Assembly: GCF_019613795.1 (NCBI RefSeq)
Contig: NZ_CP080429.1
Span: 2,220,501 to 2,284,500, forward strand
DNA from: Flavobacterium litorale
GTDB lineage: Bacteria; Bacteroidota; Bacteroidia; Flavobacteriales; Flavobacteriaceae
Direction of reading: 5' to 3'
Length of the DNA stretch: 64,000 bases
The position numbers and the translations under genes were made by a program. Positions 55,704 to 63,700 of the stretch are shown here, in pieces. A model generated the notes under the pieces. The model was given only the letters and a program-made list of their open reading frames with translations. It was not told the origin of the DNA and searched no databases. Positions within the stretch are counted from its first letter, which is position 1. Every line of letters starts with the position of its first letter.

Positions 55704-56046
55704 AAAATATAGTTTTTTGTGTGTGTTATAATTTGAATAGCAAATTTAGCGATTATGATAATACACTAATCAATAAAAGTCTTTAATTTTTTAGAAACAT
55801 GATGGTAACTATGTCGGACGAATTGTTTAATGGCTTGAATTGCAATCTAAAAATTGAATCAAGAAGTTAGTACGATAAAAAAATATTTTAGCCAATTACA
55901 CTATTTAATTTGAAATATTTTACCGCAAAATCAACCATATTACTTTTATAGTTAAAAGTAACACTATTAAATTTGAGTTAATTTTCGTTATACTTTGATT
56001 ATGGAGCAGTAGTTTTGTTTGAGTTATTAATATAAATTCAAGCAAA
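55704..56046. other. Intergenic region without a recognised gene
   Basis: A 343-base AT-rich stretch between the divergent lpd and carbonic-anhydrase-like genes. I see no open frame of note, no stable hairpin and no exact promoter. The closest is TACTTTG in front of the plus-strand gene, with a one-base gap where two are expected. Confidence 0.6.
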
Positions 56047-56676
56047 ATGAAAAAATCATTAAATTATCTATTTTTAGCTGTTGCCGCTATGGTATTTGTA
56101 GCATGCAACCAAAATCAGAACAGTGGAAGTGAAACAGCATCTGAAAAAAAATCTACAAGCGTAAGCAAAGATGCCGATCATAATCCATTATTGTACTCTG
56201 ACGAATGTATAACTGAGCGAGAGGTTATAGAAGCCCAGAAACAATGGGGCAATGGTATTGTTAGAATTGGAAAGATATACACCGACGAAGGTGATTACTC
56301 TAAGGAAGCGGCAGATTTTATTCAGGAAATGTATGGCTACGATTTAAGCAGCGTATTATTTAAGCCTACTCTTGCCTCTGATGATCAGTTTAGACTAAGC
56401 TTTGATGCTGCGCTATCGTATTTTGTAGGGGGTAATGATGCATACCCAGAAGATAAAGGTTTTGCCATAAAGCCATACACCAAAGTGACTTTTGACAATA
56501 GTGGCATCATTAACAATAGCTGTCGTATGGCTATAGCTATGGGTAATTACTTTTTTACGGCAACAGATGGTAGTGAAACTAAAGTAGAATATACCTTTGC
56601 TTATGTAAAAGATAAAACGGGCAAGCTAAGAATTGTAGCACACCAGTCATCACTGCCTTATAAATCGTCCAAGTAG
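56047..56676 (+). CDS. Lipoprotein resembling iota-class carbonic anhydrases (COG4337-like)
   Basis: A 209-residue lipoprotein (MVFVACNQN, Cys20). The soluble domain has QKQWGNGIVRIGKIYTDEGD, VLFKPTLA, ALSYFVGGNDAYPEDKGFAI, AMGNYFFTATDG, KVEYTFAYV and the end LRIVAHQSSLPY. This order of motifs is that of the family once called phosphoribosyl-AMP cyclohydrolase-like and later shown to include iota carbonic anhydrases. Those end with HHSSxP. Here the second His is Gln200, so catalysis is uncertain. The assignment is from memory of the motif pattern. Confidence 0.68.
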   Translation: MKKSLNYLFLAVAAMVFVACNQNQNSGSETASEKKSTSVSKDADHNPLLYSDECITEREVIEAQKQWGNGIVRIGKIYTDEGDYSKEAADFIQEMYGYDLSSVLFKPTLASDDQFRLSFDAALSYFVGGNDAYPEDKGFAIKPYTKVTFDNSGIINNSCRMAIAMGNYFFTATDGSETKVEYTFAYVKDKTGKLRIVAHQSSLPYKSSK

Positions 56677-56751
56677 TCAATACTATTCTTATTTTTAACT
56701 ACTGAAAGCTTAAAAAAAACTAGATTGCAAATTAAAATGAATTATTTATAT

Positions 56752-56788
56752 AAGCCCAACTTTGAGTATGGAGTTGGGTTTAAATTTT
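56752..56788 (+). terminator. Probable terminator between the lipoprotein and DUF2490 genes
   Basis: CCCAACT and AGTTGGG form a 7-bp stem with a 10-base loop, followed by TTTAAATTTT. It overlaps the leader of the next gene. Confidence 0.6.
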
Positions 56789-56794
56789 AAGTTT

Positions 56795-57493
56795 ATGAGA
56801 AACTATATTTTAACGATAATTTTATGCTTAGGAATATGTACAACAGCTAATGCCCAGGCACCTGACGAAGACCAACTGGGTGCATGGTATATGTATTTTT
56901 GGAATACTACCTTTGGTGAGTCCAACTGGGGGTTACAGGGGGATTATCAATATCGTGACTGGCGCGGGCTTGGGGATAGAGAACAACTATTACTTCGTAC
57001 AGGAGTTACTTATACCCCTAAGGATTCGGGCGTGAAGTTTACTCTTGGCTATGCGAATATTACTACAGGTAGATACGGAACTGATATTGATGCACCAGTT
57101 TCTGAAAACAGGATTTATCAGGAAGCATTATTTGGACAAACGGTATGGAAAAAACTCTTACTAACCCACCGAATAAGGTATGAACAACGGTTTGTTGAAG
57201 AGCAAGATTTTAGAACGCGTTACCGCTATAATCTTTTTGTAAATATTCCGTTTAAAGGAACAACGTTAGACAAGGGCACTACTTATTTTGCCTTTTATAA
57301 TGAAATTTTTATCAACGGAGAACGTCAAATAGGCGACGGACGGAGTGTCCAGTTTTTTGACCGTAACCGTACTTATTTAGGACTAGGGTATGCATTAAAT
57401 AACAACATCAGGTTTCAATTGGGGTGGATGGAGCAAACTACTGTAAACTGGCAAAAAGGTCAGTTACAATTTAGCATGCATCATACTTTTTAA
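56795..57493 (+). CDS. DUF2490 family outer-membrane protein
   Basis: From the ATG at 56795 the signal peptide is MRNYILTIILCLGICTTANA. An in-frame ATG 33 bases earlier lies in the terminator hairpin and is unlikely. The 232-residue protein has the DUF2490 pattern: DEDQLGAWYMYFWNTTF, GLQGDYQYRDW, HRIRYEQRF and FRTRYRYNLFVNIPF. It ends QLQFSMHHTF, a barrel-closing strand with terminal Phe. Function is unknown. Confidence 0.87.
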   Translation: MRNYILTIILCLGICTTANAQAPDEDQLGAWYMYFWNTTFGESNWGLQGDYQYRDWRGLGDREQLLLRTGVTYTPKDSGVKFTLGYANITTGRYGTDIDAPVSENRIYQEALFGQTVWKKLLLTHRIRYEQRFVEEQDFRTRYRYNLFVNIPFKGTTLDKGTTYFAFYNEIFINGERQIGDGRSVQFFDRNRTYLGLGYALNNNIRFQLGWMEQTTVNWQKGQLQFSMHHTF

Positions 57494-57595
57494 CTACTTA
57501 ACCACAAATTAACAGAAGTGGAAGTTTTTACCTCCATACAAGCATCGGTTTTTAAGTAGCTGCATCTTACCGTTGCGAGCGTTATGCCCGTGTTG

Positions 57596-58054
57596 CTATA
57601 CTACCACTACATTAGTGTTCTTAACCTCTTTTATTATAAATATACTGTGCGTACTGCCTATGTGTTGTAAAGTAGTTAGTTTGGTTACCATAAACTCTCT
57701 GTAGGCTTCCATATCCTCAACGTATATTTTAAGAATATAGTCATAATCGCCACTTACGTGGTAACACTCCAAAACTTCGTCTAGTTTTTTTACCTCATGT
57801 TCAAATTTAGTAAGGTATTCCTTAGTATGCTGTACGAGTTTTATATGACAAAATACACCAAACGACTTTTCTACTTTTTTATGGTTCAATAAAGCAACAT
57901 AGTTACTAATAATACCCTCGCGTTCTAGTTTTTTAACGCGCTCGTAAACAGCCGTAACCGATAGGTTTAACTTTAAAGATAACTCCTTAGTAGTGCGCCT
58001 ACTATCCTGCTGCAATAGCATTAATAATTTCTTATCGGTAGCATCTAAATTCAT
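57596..58054 (-). CDS. Lrp/AsnC-family transcriptional regulator
   Basis: A 152-residue protein with the N-terminal HTH (LDATDKKLLMLLQQDSRRTT, LNLSVTAVYERVKKLEREGII) and a RAM domain (HVSGDYDYILKIYVEDMEAYREF). It is divergent from the methionine gamma-lyase gene across a 178-base AT-rich spacer. In Bacteroidota and other bacteria, Lrp-type genes often control an adjacent amino-acid gene, so the lyase is its likely target. Confidence 0.93.
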   Translation of the reverse strand: MNLDATDKKLLMLLQQDSRRTTKELSLKLNLSVTAVYERVKKLEREGIISNYVALLNHKKVEKSFGVFCHIKLVQHTKEYLTKFEHEVKKLDEVLECYHVSGDYDYILKIYVEDMEAYREFMVTKLTTLQHIGSTHSIFIIKEVKNTNVVVV

Positions 58055-58232
58055 ACTGAAAAATTTTCGGCGTTTTATAGCCCTATTAATAAATAATTAA
58101 ACTAATTATCGGTAAAAAACCAAATGTATAGATTTTTTATCTAAGTAAAAGTCCATCTATTGATTTTTAAGCTATTTTTTATTCAATTTGGTATATTAAA
58201 AACAATAACTACTAACTCGAAACTTTTTTATT

Positions 58233-59432
58233 ATGAAATTCAATCCAGCAGATAATATTCAGGATTTGCAATATTTTGGTGAATTCGGTGGCGTTAACCC
58301 ATCCATTTCCGATTCTTCTACCTATACCTTTTTATCAGCAAAAACAATGTTTGATACTTTTGAGGGTAATGCCGAAGGATGTTACTTATACTCACGCCAC
58401 TCATCGCCAAGTAATTTATATTTAGGTGAAGCACTTGCTGCTATGGAAGGTACCGAAACTGCCAATGTAGCTGCATCGGGTATGGGGGCTATAACACCTG
58501 TATTATTACAGTTTTGTGGTGCAGGCAACCATATTGTATCTAGCCGTACTATATATGGGGGTACATATGCGTTTATGAAGAACTTTTTACCCCGATTGAA
58601 TATTAATACCGCTTTTGTAGATATTACAAAGCTTGATGTAGTAGAGGCTGCTATTACGCCTAACACTAAAGTGCTATACTGCGAAACCGTAAGTAACCCA
58701 CTATTGGAGGTTGCTGATATTGAAGGGTTATCTAAAATTGCTAAAAAGCATAACTTAAAACTGGTAGTAGATAATACATTTTCTCCGCTATCAGTATCGC
58801 CAGCAAAAATGGGTGCCGATGTGGTAATACACAGCTTAACCAAATTTATTAACGGTAGTAGCGATACTGTTGGTGGCGTTGTATGTGGTACCCAAGAGTT
58901 TATCGATTCATTACGAAATGTAAACGACGGGGCGAGTATGCTATTGGGTTCTACAATGGATAGCCTACGTGCATCGAGCATACTTAAAAACTTACGTACG
59001 CTACACATCAGAATTAAACAACATAGCCATAATGCCCAATACCTTGCAGAACGTTTTGAAAAAGATGGTATTACAACCGTTTACCCAGGACTTACAAGTC
59101 ACCCAAGCCACGAGTTGTATAAAGGCATGATTAATCCCGAATACGGCTTTGGTGGTATGCTTACCATAGATGTAGGCTCGTTAGATAAGGCAAATGAACT
59201 TATGGAGTTAATGCAAAACCGCAATTTAGGTTACCTTGCTGTAAGTTTAGGTTTTTACAAAACATTATTTAGTGCGCCAGGTAGCTCAACATCGAGCGAG
59301 ATACCCGAAGATGAGCAAAAAGAAATGGGATTAACCGATGGTCTTATCCGTTTCTCTATAGGTTTGGATAACGATATTGAAAGAACCTATACTATGATGA
59401 TAGATTGTATTAAAGAGCTTGGAATACTTTAA
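58233..59432 (+). CDS. Methionine gamma-lyase / Cys-Met metabolism PLP enzyme
   Basis: The 399-residue fold type I PLP enzyme has YLYSRHSSPSNLYLGEALAAMEG, ASGMGAITPVLLQF, the PLP-binding LVVDNTFSPLS and Lys204 in VIHSLTKFINGSSD. The C-terminus has SLGFYKTLFSAPGSSTSSE, then GLIRFSIGLDN. Family members include methionine gamma-lyase, cystathionine gamma-lyase and gamma-synthase. The Cys diagnostic of MGL (Cys116 in P. putida) cannot be placed with certainty, so no symbol is given. Confidence 0.87.
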   Translation: MKFNPADNIQDLQYFGEFGGVNPSISDSSTYTFLSAKTMFDTFEGNAEGCYLYSRHSSPSNLYLGEALAAMEGTETANVAASGMGAITPVLLQFCGAGNHIVSSRTIYGGTYAFMKNFLPRLNINTAFVDITKLDVVEAAITPNTKVLYCETVSNPLLEVADIEGLSKIAKKHNLKLVVDNTFSPLSVSPAKMGADVVIHSLTKFINGSSDTVGGVVCGTQEFIDSLRNVNDGASMLLGSTMDSLRASSILKNLRTLHIRIKQHSHNAQYLAERFEKDGITTVYPGLTSHPSHELYKGMINPEYGFGGMLTIDVGSLDKANELMELMQNRNLGYLAVSLGFYKTLFSAPGSSTSSEIPEDEQKEMGLTDGLIRFSIGLDNDIERTYTMMIDCIKELGIL

Positions 59433-59453
59433 GCTATATATAAAACAGTATTT

Positions 59454-59487
59454 AAAAATCCGTTTCCTGCCCGAAACGGATTTTTAT
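59454..59487 (+). terminator. Intrinsic terminator of the lyase gene
   Basis: AAAAATCCGTTTC and GAAACGGATTTTT form a 13-bp stem around CTGCCC. Confidence 0.88.
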
Positions 59488-59560
59488 TATATTTATAATG
59501 CTTTATAAAGCATTATATACTAATTAACTATATTCAATTGTTAGCCACAAACAAAAAACA

Positions 59561-60673
59561 ATGCGAATAGCTTTAATAATTACAATTGGAATACACGGAA
59601 TTATCCATTTATTAGGATTTCTAAAAGCATTTAATCTATACGAATTTAATGGCATTTCACAGCCGATTTCTGAACCATTCGGAATAATGTGGTTGCTGGC
59701 TTGTATTTTGTTTATTATTTCCTCTTTTCTTATACTAATCAATTCCAATTATTGGTGGATAACTGGAATTGTAGGTGTAATTCTTTCACAGTTTTTAATC
59801 CTGAATTATTGGAGTGATGCCAAATTCGGAACAATCGTAAATATAATTGTTCTTGTAGCAATATTACTTACATATTCAGCTTTTATGTTTAAGAAAAAAG
59901 TGAATGCTGAAGCAGTAAAAATGTTTGAAAATTCTGTTGAAACAGAAAAAAGTATCGTTACAAAACAAATGATTCAGAATTTGCCAACCATAGTCCAAAA
60001 ATGGTTAGTAAGTAGCGGTACAGTTGGAAAAGAAATCATTTATAATATTTATTTAGAACAAGACTTACAAATGTTGATGAAACCAGAGCAAAAAGACTGG
60101 AATAATGGCAAAGCCAAACAATATTTCACAACAAAATCACCTGCCTTCAATTGGTCAGTCAACCTAAAAGTGAACTCATTATTAAATATAGTAGGGAGAG
60201 ATAAATTTGAAAATGGAAAAGGAGAAATGATAATTAAGCTATTTTCACTCTTTTCAATGGCAAATACAAAAAATAATGAAAAAATAAATCAGGCAGCATT
60301 ACAACGATATTTGGCAGAAATAGTTTGGTTTCCTTCTTTCGCATTAAGCCCTTATATTACTTGGGAAACAATTGATGAAAAATCTACCAAAGCAACCATG
60401 AAATATAAGGAAACTAAAGGCTCGGGCATTTTCTGCTTTGATGAAAATGGTACCTTTAAAAAATTTATAGCAATGCGCTATAAAGATGTGAACGATACCA
60501 AAGCTACAGAATGGAAAGTAACTGCTACCAAGACTGAGGAACGGAATGGTATAAAAATACCTGTGGAGTTAACAGCAGAATGGAAATTAAAGAATAGTAG
60601 TTGGACTTGGTTAAAAGTAAAAATAACAGACATTAAATACAATGTACAAAAAATGCCAATAGCTGATGAATAG
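59561..60673 (+). CDS. DUF6544 family membrane protein
   Basis: A 370-residue protein with four membrane segments in the first 115 residues (IALIITIGIHGIIHLLGFL, GIMWLLACILFIISSFLILI, WWITGIVGVILSQFLIL, TIVNIIVLVAILLTYSAFMF). A soluble C-terminal domain follows, with LPTIVQKWLVSSG and the family motif QRYLAEIVWFPSFALSPYITWE. I assign it to DUF6544 from that motif. Function is unknown. Its codon use is more A-rich than its neighbours (many AAA, GAA, AAT), which might indicate more recent acquisition. Confidence 0.82.
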   Translation: MRIALIITIGIHGIIHLLGFLKAFNLYEFNGISQPISEPFGIMWLLACILFIISSFLILINSNYWWITGIVGVILSQFLILNYWSDAKFGTIVNIIVLVAILLTYSAFMFKKKVNAEAVKMFENSVETEKSIVTKQMIQNLPTIVQKWLVSSGTVGKEIIYNIYLEQDLQMLMKPEQKDWNNGKAKQYFTTKSPAFNWSVNLKVNSLLNIVGRDKFENGKGEMIIKLFSLFSMANTKNNEKINQAALQRYLAEIVWFPSFALSPYITWETIDEKSTKATMKYKETKGSGIFCFDENGTFKKFIAMRYKDVNDTKATEWKVTATKTEERNGIKIPVELTAEWKLKNSSWTWLKVKITDIKYNVQKMPIADE

Positions 60674-60774
60674 TAGAATAGCCGTCCATTAAGGAAAAAA
60701 TTAAGAAGTTCTTTTTCTCGCCATACTCCTAAATTTAATTTACAAAATATAAAATATGCTTCCTAAGTAAAGTG

Positions 60775-60782
60775 TATTTTTG
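60775..60782 (+). promoter_or_regulatory. -7 element of the dipeptidyl peptidase gene
   Basis: TATTTTTG fits TAnnTTTG. The start would be near 60789, giving a leader of about 95 bases. No clear upstream TTG. Confidence 0.45.
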
Positions 60783-60884
60783 TAACTAATCATTACTACT
60801 TACTACTAATACCAATAAATATATTTCGGCGGATTACACAGTTTTGTTAAATTCGCTTTCTAATCTAACAACAAACAGTTTATA

Positions 60885-63056
60885 ATGAGAAAACTATTAG
60901 TCTTATTCCTGCTAACCAGTATAGCAGCAACTGCACAACGCAACCTTACCATACAAGAGGCCACTTATGGGCAATACCAAGCATTTGCCGTTAAAAGCCT
61001 CGTATCGCCACAATGGCAACCCAATAGTAATACCGTAACGTATTTAAACAGTACATATAGCGCATTAATGCAGCGCAGCGAAAACAACAATTGGGAAGAA
61101 AGTACCATGCTTACTAAGCAAGATTTAATGACGGCTTTAAACAGTAAATTTCCTGAGGAGCAATTTATGATGCAAATTTTCCCGTATGGTTATACATGGA
61201 GCAACGAGAATACTTTTTTGTTTGATGTAGCTGGAAAAAACGGGAAATATACTGTATTTTTTGATGTAAATACAAAACAAGTTACCAACGCAATAATTAC
61301 TACCCCAGAAGCCGAGCAACAAGCCTTATCGCCAAACAATAAACATGTTGCTGTATTAAACGGTAATAATATAATTATAACTTCGGGTAATGGTAAAAAC
61401 GTTACCGTTACTAACGATGCTGATGCCGGTATTGTAAATGGTAGCGATTATACCCACCGCCAAGAATTTGGTATTAATAAAGGCATGTGGTGGAGCCCAG
61501 ATAGCAATAAACTACTATACTACCGCAAAGACGAAACCATGGTAGATAATTACCCGCTAGTAAACTTTGGCGAACGTATAGCAGCCAATAAAAACGTTAA
61601 ATACCCTATGGCAGGGTTAAAAAGCGAAGAAGTAACATTAGTAGTGCATGATGTTGCTACAAATAAAAAAACGACATTAAAAACAGATGGGCCTAAAGAG
61701 CAGTTTCTTACTACAGTAACATGGTCGCCCAATGGTAAATTTATTTTCGTAGGCGTTTTAAACAGAGAGCAAAATCATCTTAAATTAAACAAATATGATG
61801 CTACTACAGGAAACTTTGTAAAAACACTATTCGAAGAAAAAGCAACTACTTACGTAGAGCCTTTACACAACCTAACCTTTGTGCCTAATAAAAATGATGA
61901 ATTTTTATACCGTACCGAAAAAGAGGGTTATGAGCAATTGTACTTATATAATACCGATGGAAAATTGCTAGAAAAACTAGGCTATAATGATGTTGTTGTT
62001 ACTGAGTTTTTAGGTTTTGATACTAAAGCTAAAAATGTTTTTTATATGGGTACAGCAAATAATGGTTTGGACAGACAGTTATATAAGGTTAGCTTAAAAA
62101 ATGGTAAAACAGAGCAAATTACTACACCATCGGGTGTACATAATATTGCATTAAACAGTAATGCTACATTTGCCCTAAATAGTTACAGCAATACTACAAC
62201 ACCAAATAATGTTAGTATTATAAACCTAAAAAATAATAAAACAACTCCCCTATTTAGTGCCGATAACCCGTATACAGGTAAAACAGTTTTACCAAAAATG
62301 GAATTGGTAACCGTAACGGCTGCCGATGGTAAAACACCATTAAACGGTAGGCTTATATATCCTGCTGACTTCGATGCTTCTAAAAAATACCCTGTAATGG
62401 TATATGTGTATGGCGGACCACATGCACAGCTCATTACCAATAGTTGGTTGGGCGGAGCATCGTTATTTGATTATTATATGGCGCAAAAAGGCTATGTTGT
62501 ATTTACATTAGATAACAGAGGTAGCGATGCGCGCGGACGTGATTTTGAACATGTAATACACCGACAGTTGGGACAAACAGAGATGGCAGACCAAATAAAG
62601 GGTATCGACTTCTTAAAATCGAAATCATTTGTAGATAAAGATAAAATTGGTGTGTATGGCTGGAGTTTTGGCGGTTTTATGACAACTTCGTTAATGACGA
62701 CATATCCTGAAACTTTTAAAGTAGGTGTTGCTGGTGGTCCTGTTATTGACTGGAAGTTTTACGAAATAATGTATGGCGAACGTTATATGGATATGCCACA
62801 GGAAAATCCTGAAGGTTATGCTAAAACAAGCCTTATTGATAAAGCTAAAAATCTGGAAGGACGATTATTAATGATACATGGCGCACAAGACAATGTAGTG
62901 GTACAACAGCATAGTATGGAGTTTATACAGGCGTGTATTGAAGCAGGTAAACAAATAGACTACTTTTTGTACCCTACCCACGAGCATAATGTGGGCGGCA
63001 GAGACCGTTTTCATTTAAATCAGAAAATCGCCGATTATTTTGATACGTATTTATAA
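60885..63056 (+). CDS. Dipeptidyl peptidase IV-type S9 peptidase
   Basis: A 723-residue exported enzyme (signal MRKLLVLFLLTSIAATAQ). The N-terminal beta-propeller includes GSDYTHRQEFGINKGMWWSPDSNKLLYYRKDE, in which the Glu of the QEFG motif suits binding of the substrate N-terminus. The C-terminal hydrolase has Ser594 (YGWSFGGFM), Asp669 (HGAQDNVV) and His701 (HEHN). It should release dipeptides, preferentially after proline, in the periplasm. Confidence 0.93.
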   Translation: MRKLLVLFLLTSIAATAQRNLTIQEATYGQYQAFAVKSLVSPQWQPNSNTVTYLNSTYSALMQRSENNNWEESTMLTKQDLMTALNSKFPEEQFMMQIFPYGYTWSNENTFLFDVAGKNGKYTVFFDVNTKQVTNAIITTPEAEQQALSPNNKHVAVLNGNNIIITSGNGKNVTVTNDADAGIVNGSDYTHRQEFGINKGMWWSPDSNKLLYYRKDETMVDNYPLVNFGERIAANKNVKYPMAGLKSEEVTLVVHDVATNKKTTLKTDGPKEQFLTTVTWSPNGKFIFVGVLNREQNHLKLNKYDATTGNFVKTLFEEKATTYVEPLHNLTFVPNKNDEFLYRTEKEGYEQLYLYNTDGKLLEKLGYNDVVVTEFLGFDTKAKNVFYMGTANNGLDRQLYKVSLKNGKTEQITTPSGVHNIALNSNATFALNSYSNTTTPNNVSIINLKNNKTTPLFSADNPYTGKTVLPKMELVTVTAADGKTPLNGRLIYPADFDASKKYPVMVYVYGGPHAQLITNSWLGGASLFDYYMAQKGYVVFTLDNRGSDARGRDFEHVIHRQLGQTEMADQIKGIDFLKSKSFVDKDKIGVYGWSFGGFMTTSLMTTYPETFKVGVAGGPVIDWKFYEIMYGERYMDMPQENPEGYAKTSLIDKAKNLEGRLLMIHGAQDNVVVQQHSMEFIQACIEAGKQIDYFLYPTHEHNVGGRDRFHLNQKIADYFDTYL

Positions 63057-63067
63057 AGAGAATAATA

Positions 63068-63098
63068 AAAAAACGGAGGCTTAGGTCTCCGTTTTTAC
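63068..63098 (+). terminator. Intrinsic terminator of the peptidase gene
   Basis: AAAAACGGAG and CTCCGTTTTT form a 10-bp stem around GCTTAGGT, followed by T-rich sequence. Confidence 0.85.
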
Positions 63099-63133
63099 TT
63101 TATATGCCTAAAAGCAGTAACCAATCAAACGAA

Positions 63134-63155
63134 AAATACCCACTAATGGGTATTT
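63134..63155. promoter_or_regulatory. Perfect inverted repeat over the -33 region of a candidate small RNA
   Basis: AAATACCCA-CTAA-TGGGTATTT is a 9-4-9 palindrome. It ends exactly 19 bases before the -7 element at 63175, so it covers the -33 position. It is a candidate operator. Confidence 0.55.
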
Positions 63156-63174
63156 ACAAGACGTATAAAAAAAA

Positions 63175-63182
63175 TAACTTTG
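63175..63182 (+). promoter_or_regulatory. -7 element of the candidate small RNA
   Basis: TAACTTTG fits TAnnTTTG. The start would be near 63189. The -33 position reads ATTT, not TTTG. Confidence 0.55.
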
Positions 63183-63188
63183 TAATGC

Positions 63189-63303
63189 AATGGTTTGATT
63201 AGTATCAATCAGGAAATTCTTTTTTAGGATTTAGAATTGCTGTCAAAAGTTAGGGGTGATTTTTTGACAGCGCACAGGGGCTTTTACAGCCCCTGTTTTT
63301 TTT
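63189..63303 (+). ncRNA. Candidate structured small RNA, about 115 bases
   Basis: The stretch lies between a -7 element and a strong terminator and has no plausible open frame. It can form four successive hairpins: TTGAT/ATCAA (63195-63208), AATTCT/AGAATT (63215-63238), GCTGTCAAAA/TTTTGACAGC (63239-63271, 10 bp, 13-base loop) and ACAGGGGC/GCCCCTGT (63274-63296) with a T-run after it. The GGGG in the third loop (63253-63256) is free to pair. No known RNA family is recognised. It could instead be the leader of the padR gene, but the terminator argues for a separate transcript. Confidence 0.55.
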
Positions 63304-63304
63304 G
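63274..63304 (+). terminator. Intrinsic terminator of the candidate small RNA
   Basis: ACAGGGGC and GCCCCTGT form an 8-bp GC-rich stem around TTTTACA, followed by eight T. Confidence 0.88.
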
Positions 63305-63316
63305 ATTCAAAAGATT

Positions 63317-63357
63317 ATACATTTTTTTTAAATGTATTTAAAAAAAATGTATATTTG
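63317..63357 (+). promoter_or_regulatory. padR promoter with overlapping operator
   Basis: ATACATT and AATGTAT (63317-63323 and 63331-63337) form a perfect inverted repeat. A third AATGTAT half-site (63346-63352) runs into the -7 element TATATTTG (63350-63357). PadR-type repressors bind ATGT/ACAT dyads. The implied start (about 63362) coincides with the ATG, so the message would be leaderless. Confidence 0.62.
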
Positions 63358-63361
63358 TACT

Positions 63362-63700
63362 ATGTATAATAAAGAACTCACCAAAGGAACATTGCAGCCT
63401 ATTATTTTAAAGCTTATTAGTGAGAGCGATAAGATGTATGGCTACGAGATTACACAAAAAGTAAAAGAGCTTACCAAGGGTAAAATAGATATCTCCGAGG
63501 GAGCACTCTACCCCATTCTGCATAAGATGGAAGCCGATAAAGTGCTGGATACTGAAAAGGTTTATATTGGTAAACGGGTACGGAAATATTATAAAATAAC
63601 CCAATCGGGCAAAAAGGTCGCGTTAGAAATTACTAACGAGCTGAATGATTTTATAGGTACGCTCTCTCTTATTTTTAACGATAAAAAACTAGTAAAATGA
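63362..63700 (+). CDS. PadR-family transcriptional regulator
   Basis: I start at the ATG at 63362 (MYNKELTKGTLQPIILKLIS). An in-frame ATG 30 bases upstream falls within the operator and promoter. The 112-residue winged-helix protein has MYGYEITQKVKEL, ISEGALYPILHKMEADKVL and KRVRKYYKITQSGKKV, the standard PadR signature. It overlaps the next gene by 4 bases. PadR proteins commonly repress an adjacent membrane-protein gene. Confidence 0.92.
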   Translation: MYNKELTKGTLQPIILKLISESDKMYGYEITQKVKELTKGKIDISEGALYPILHKMEADKVLDTEKVYIGKRVRKYYKITQSGKKVALEITNELNDFIGTLSLIFNDKKLVK

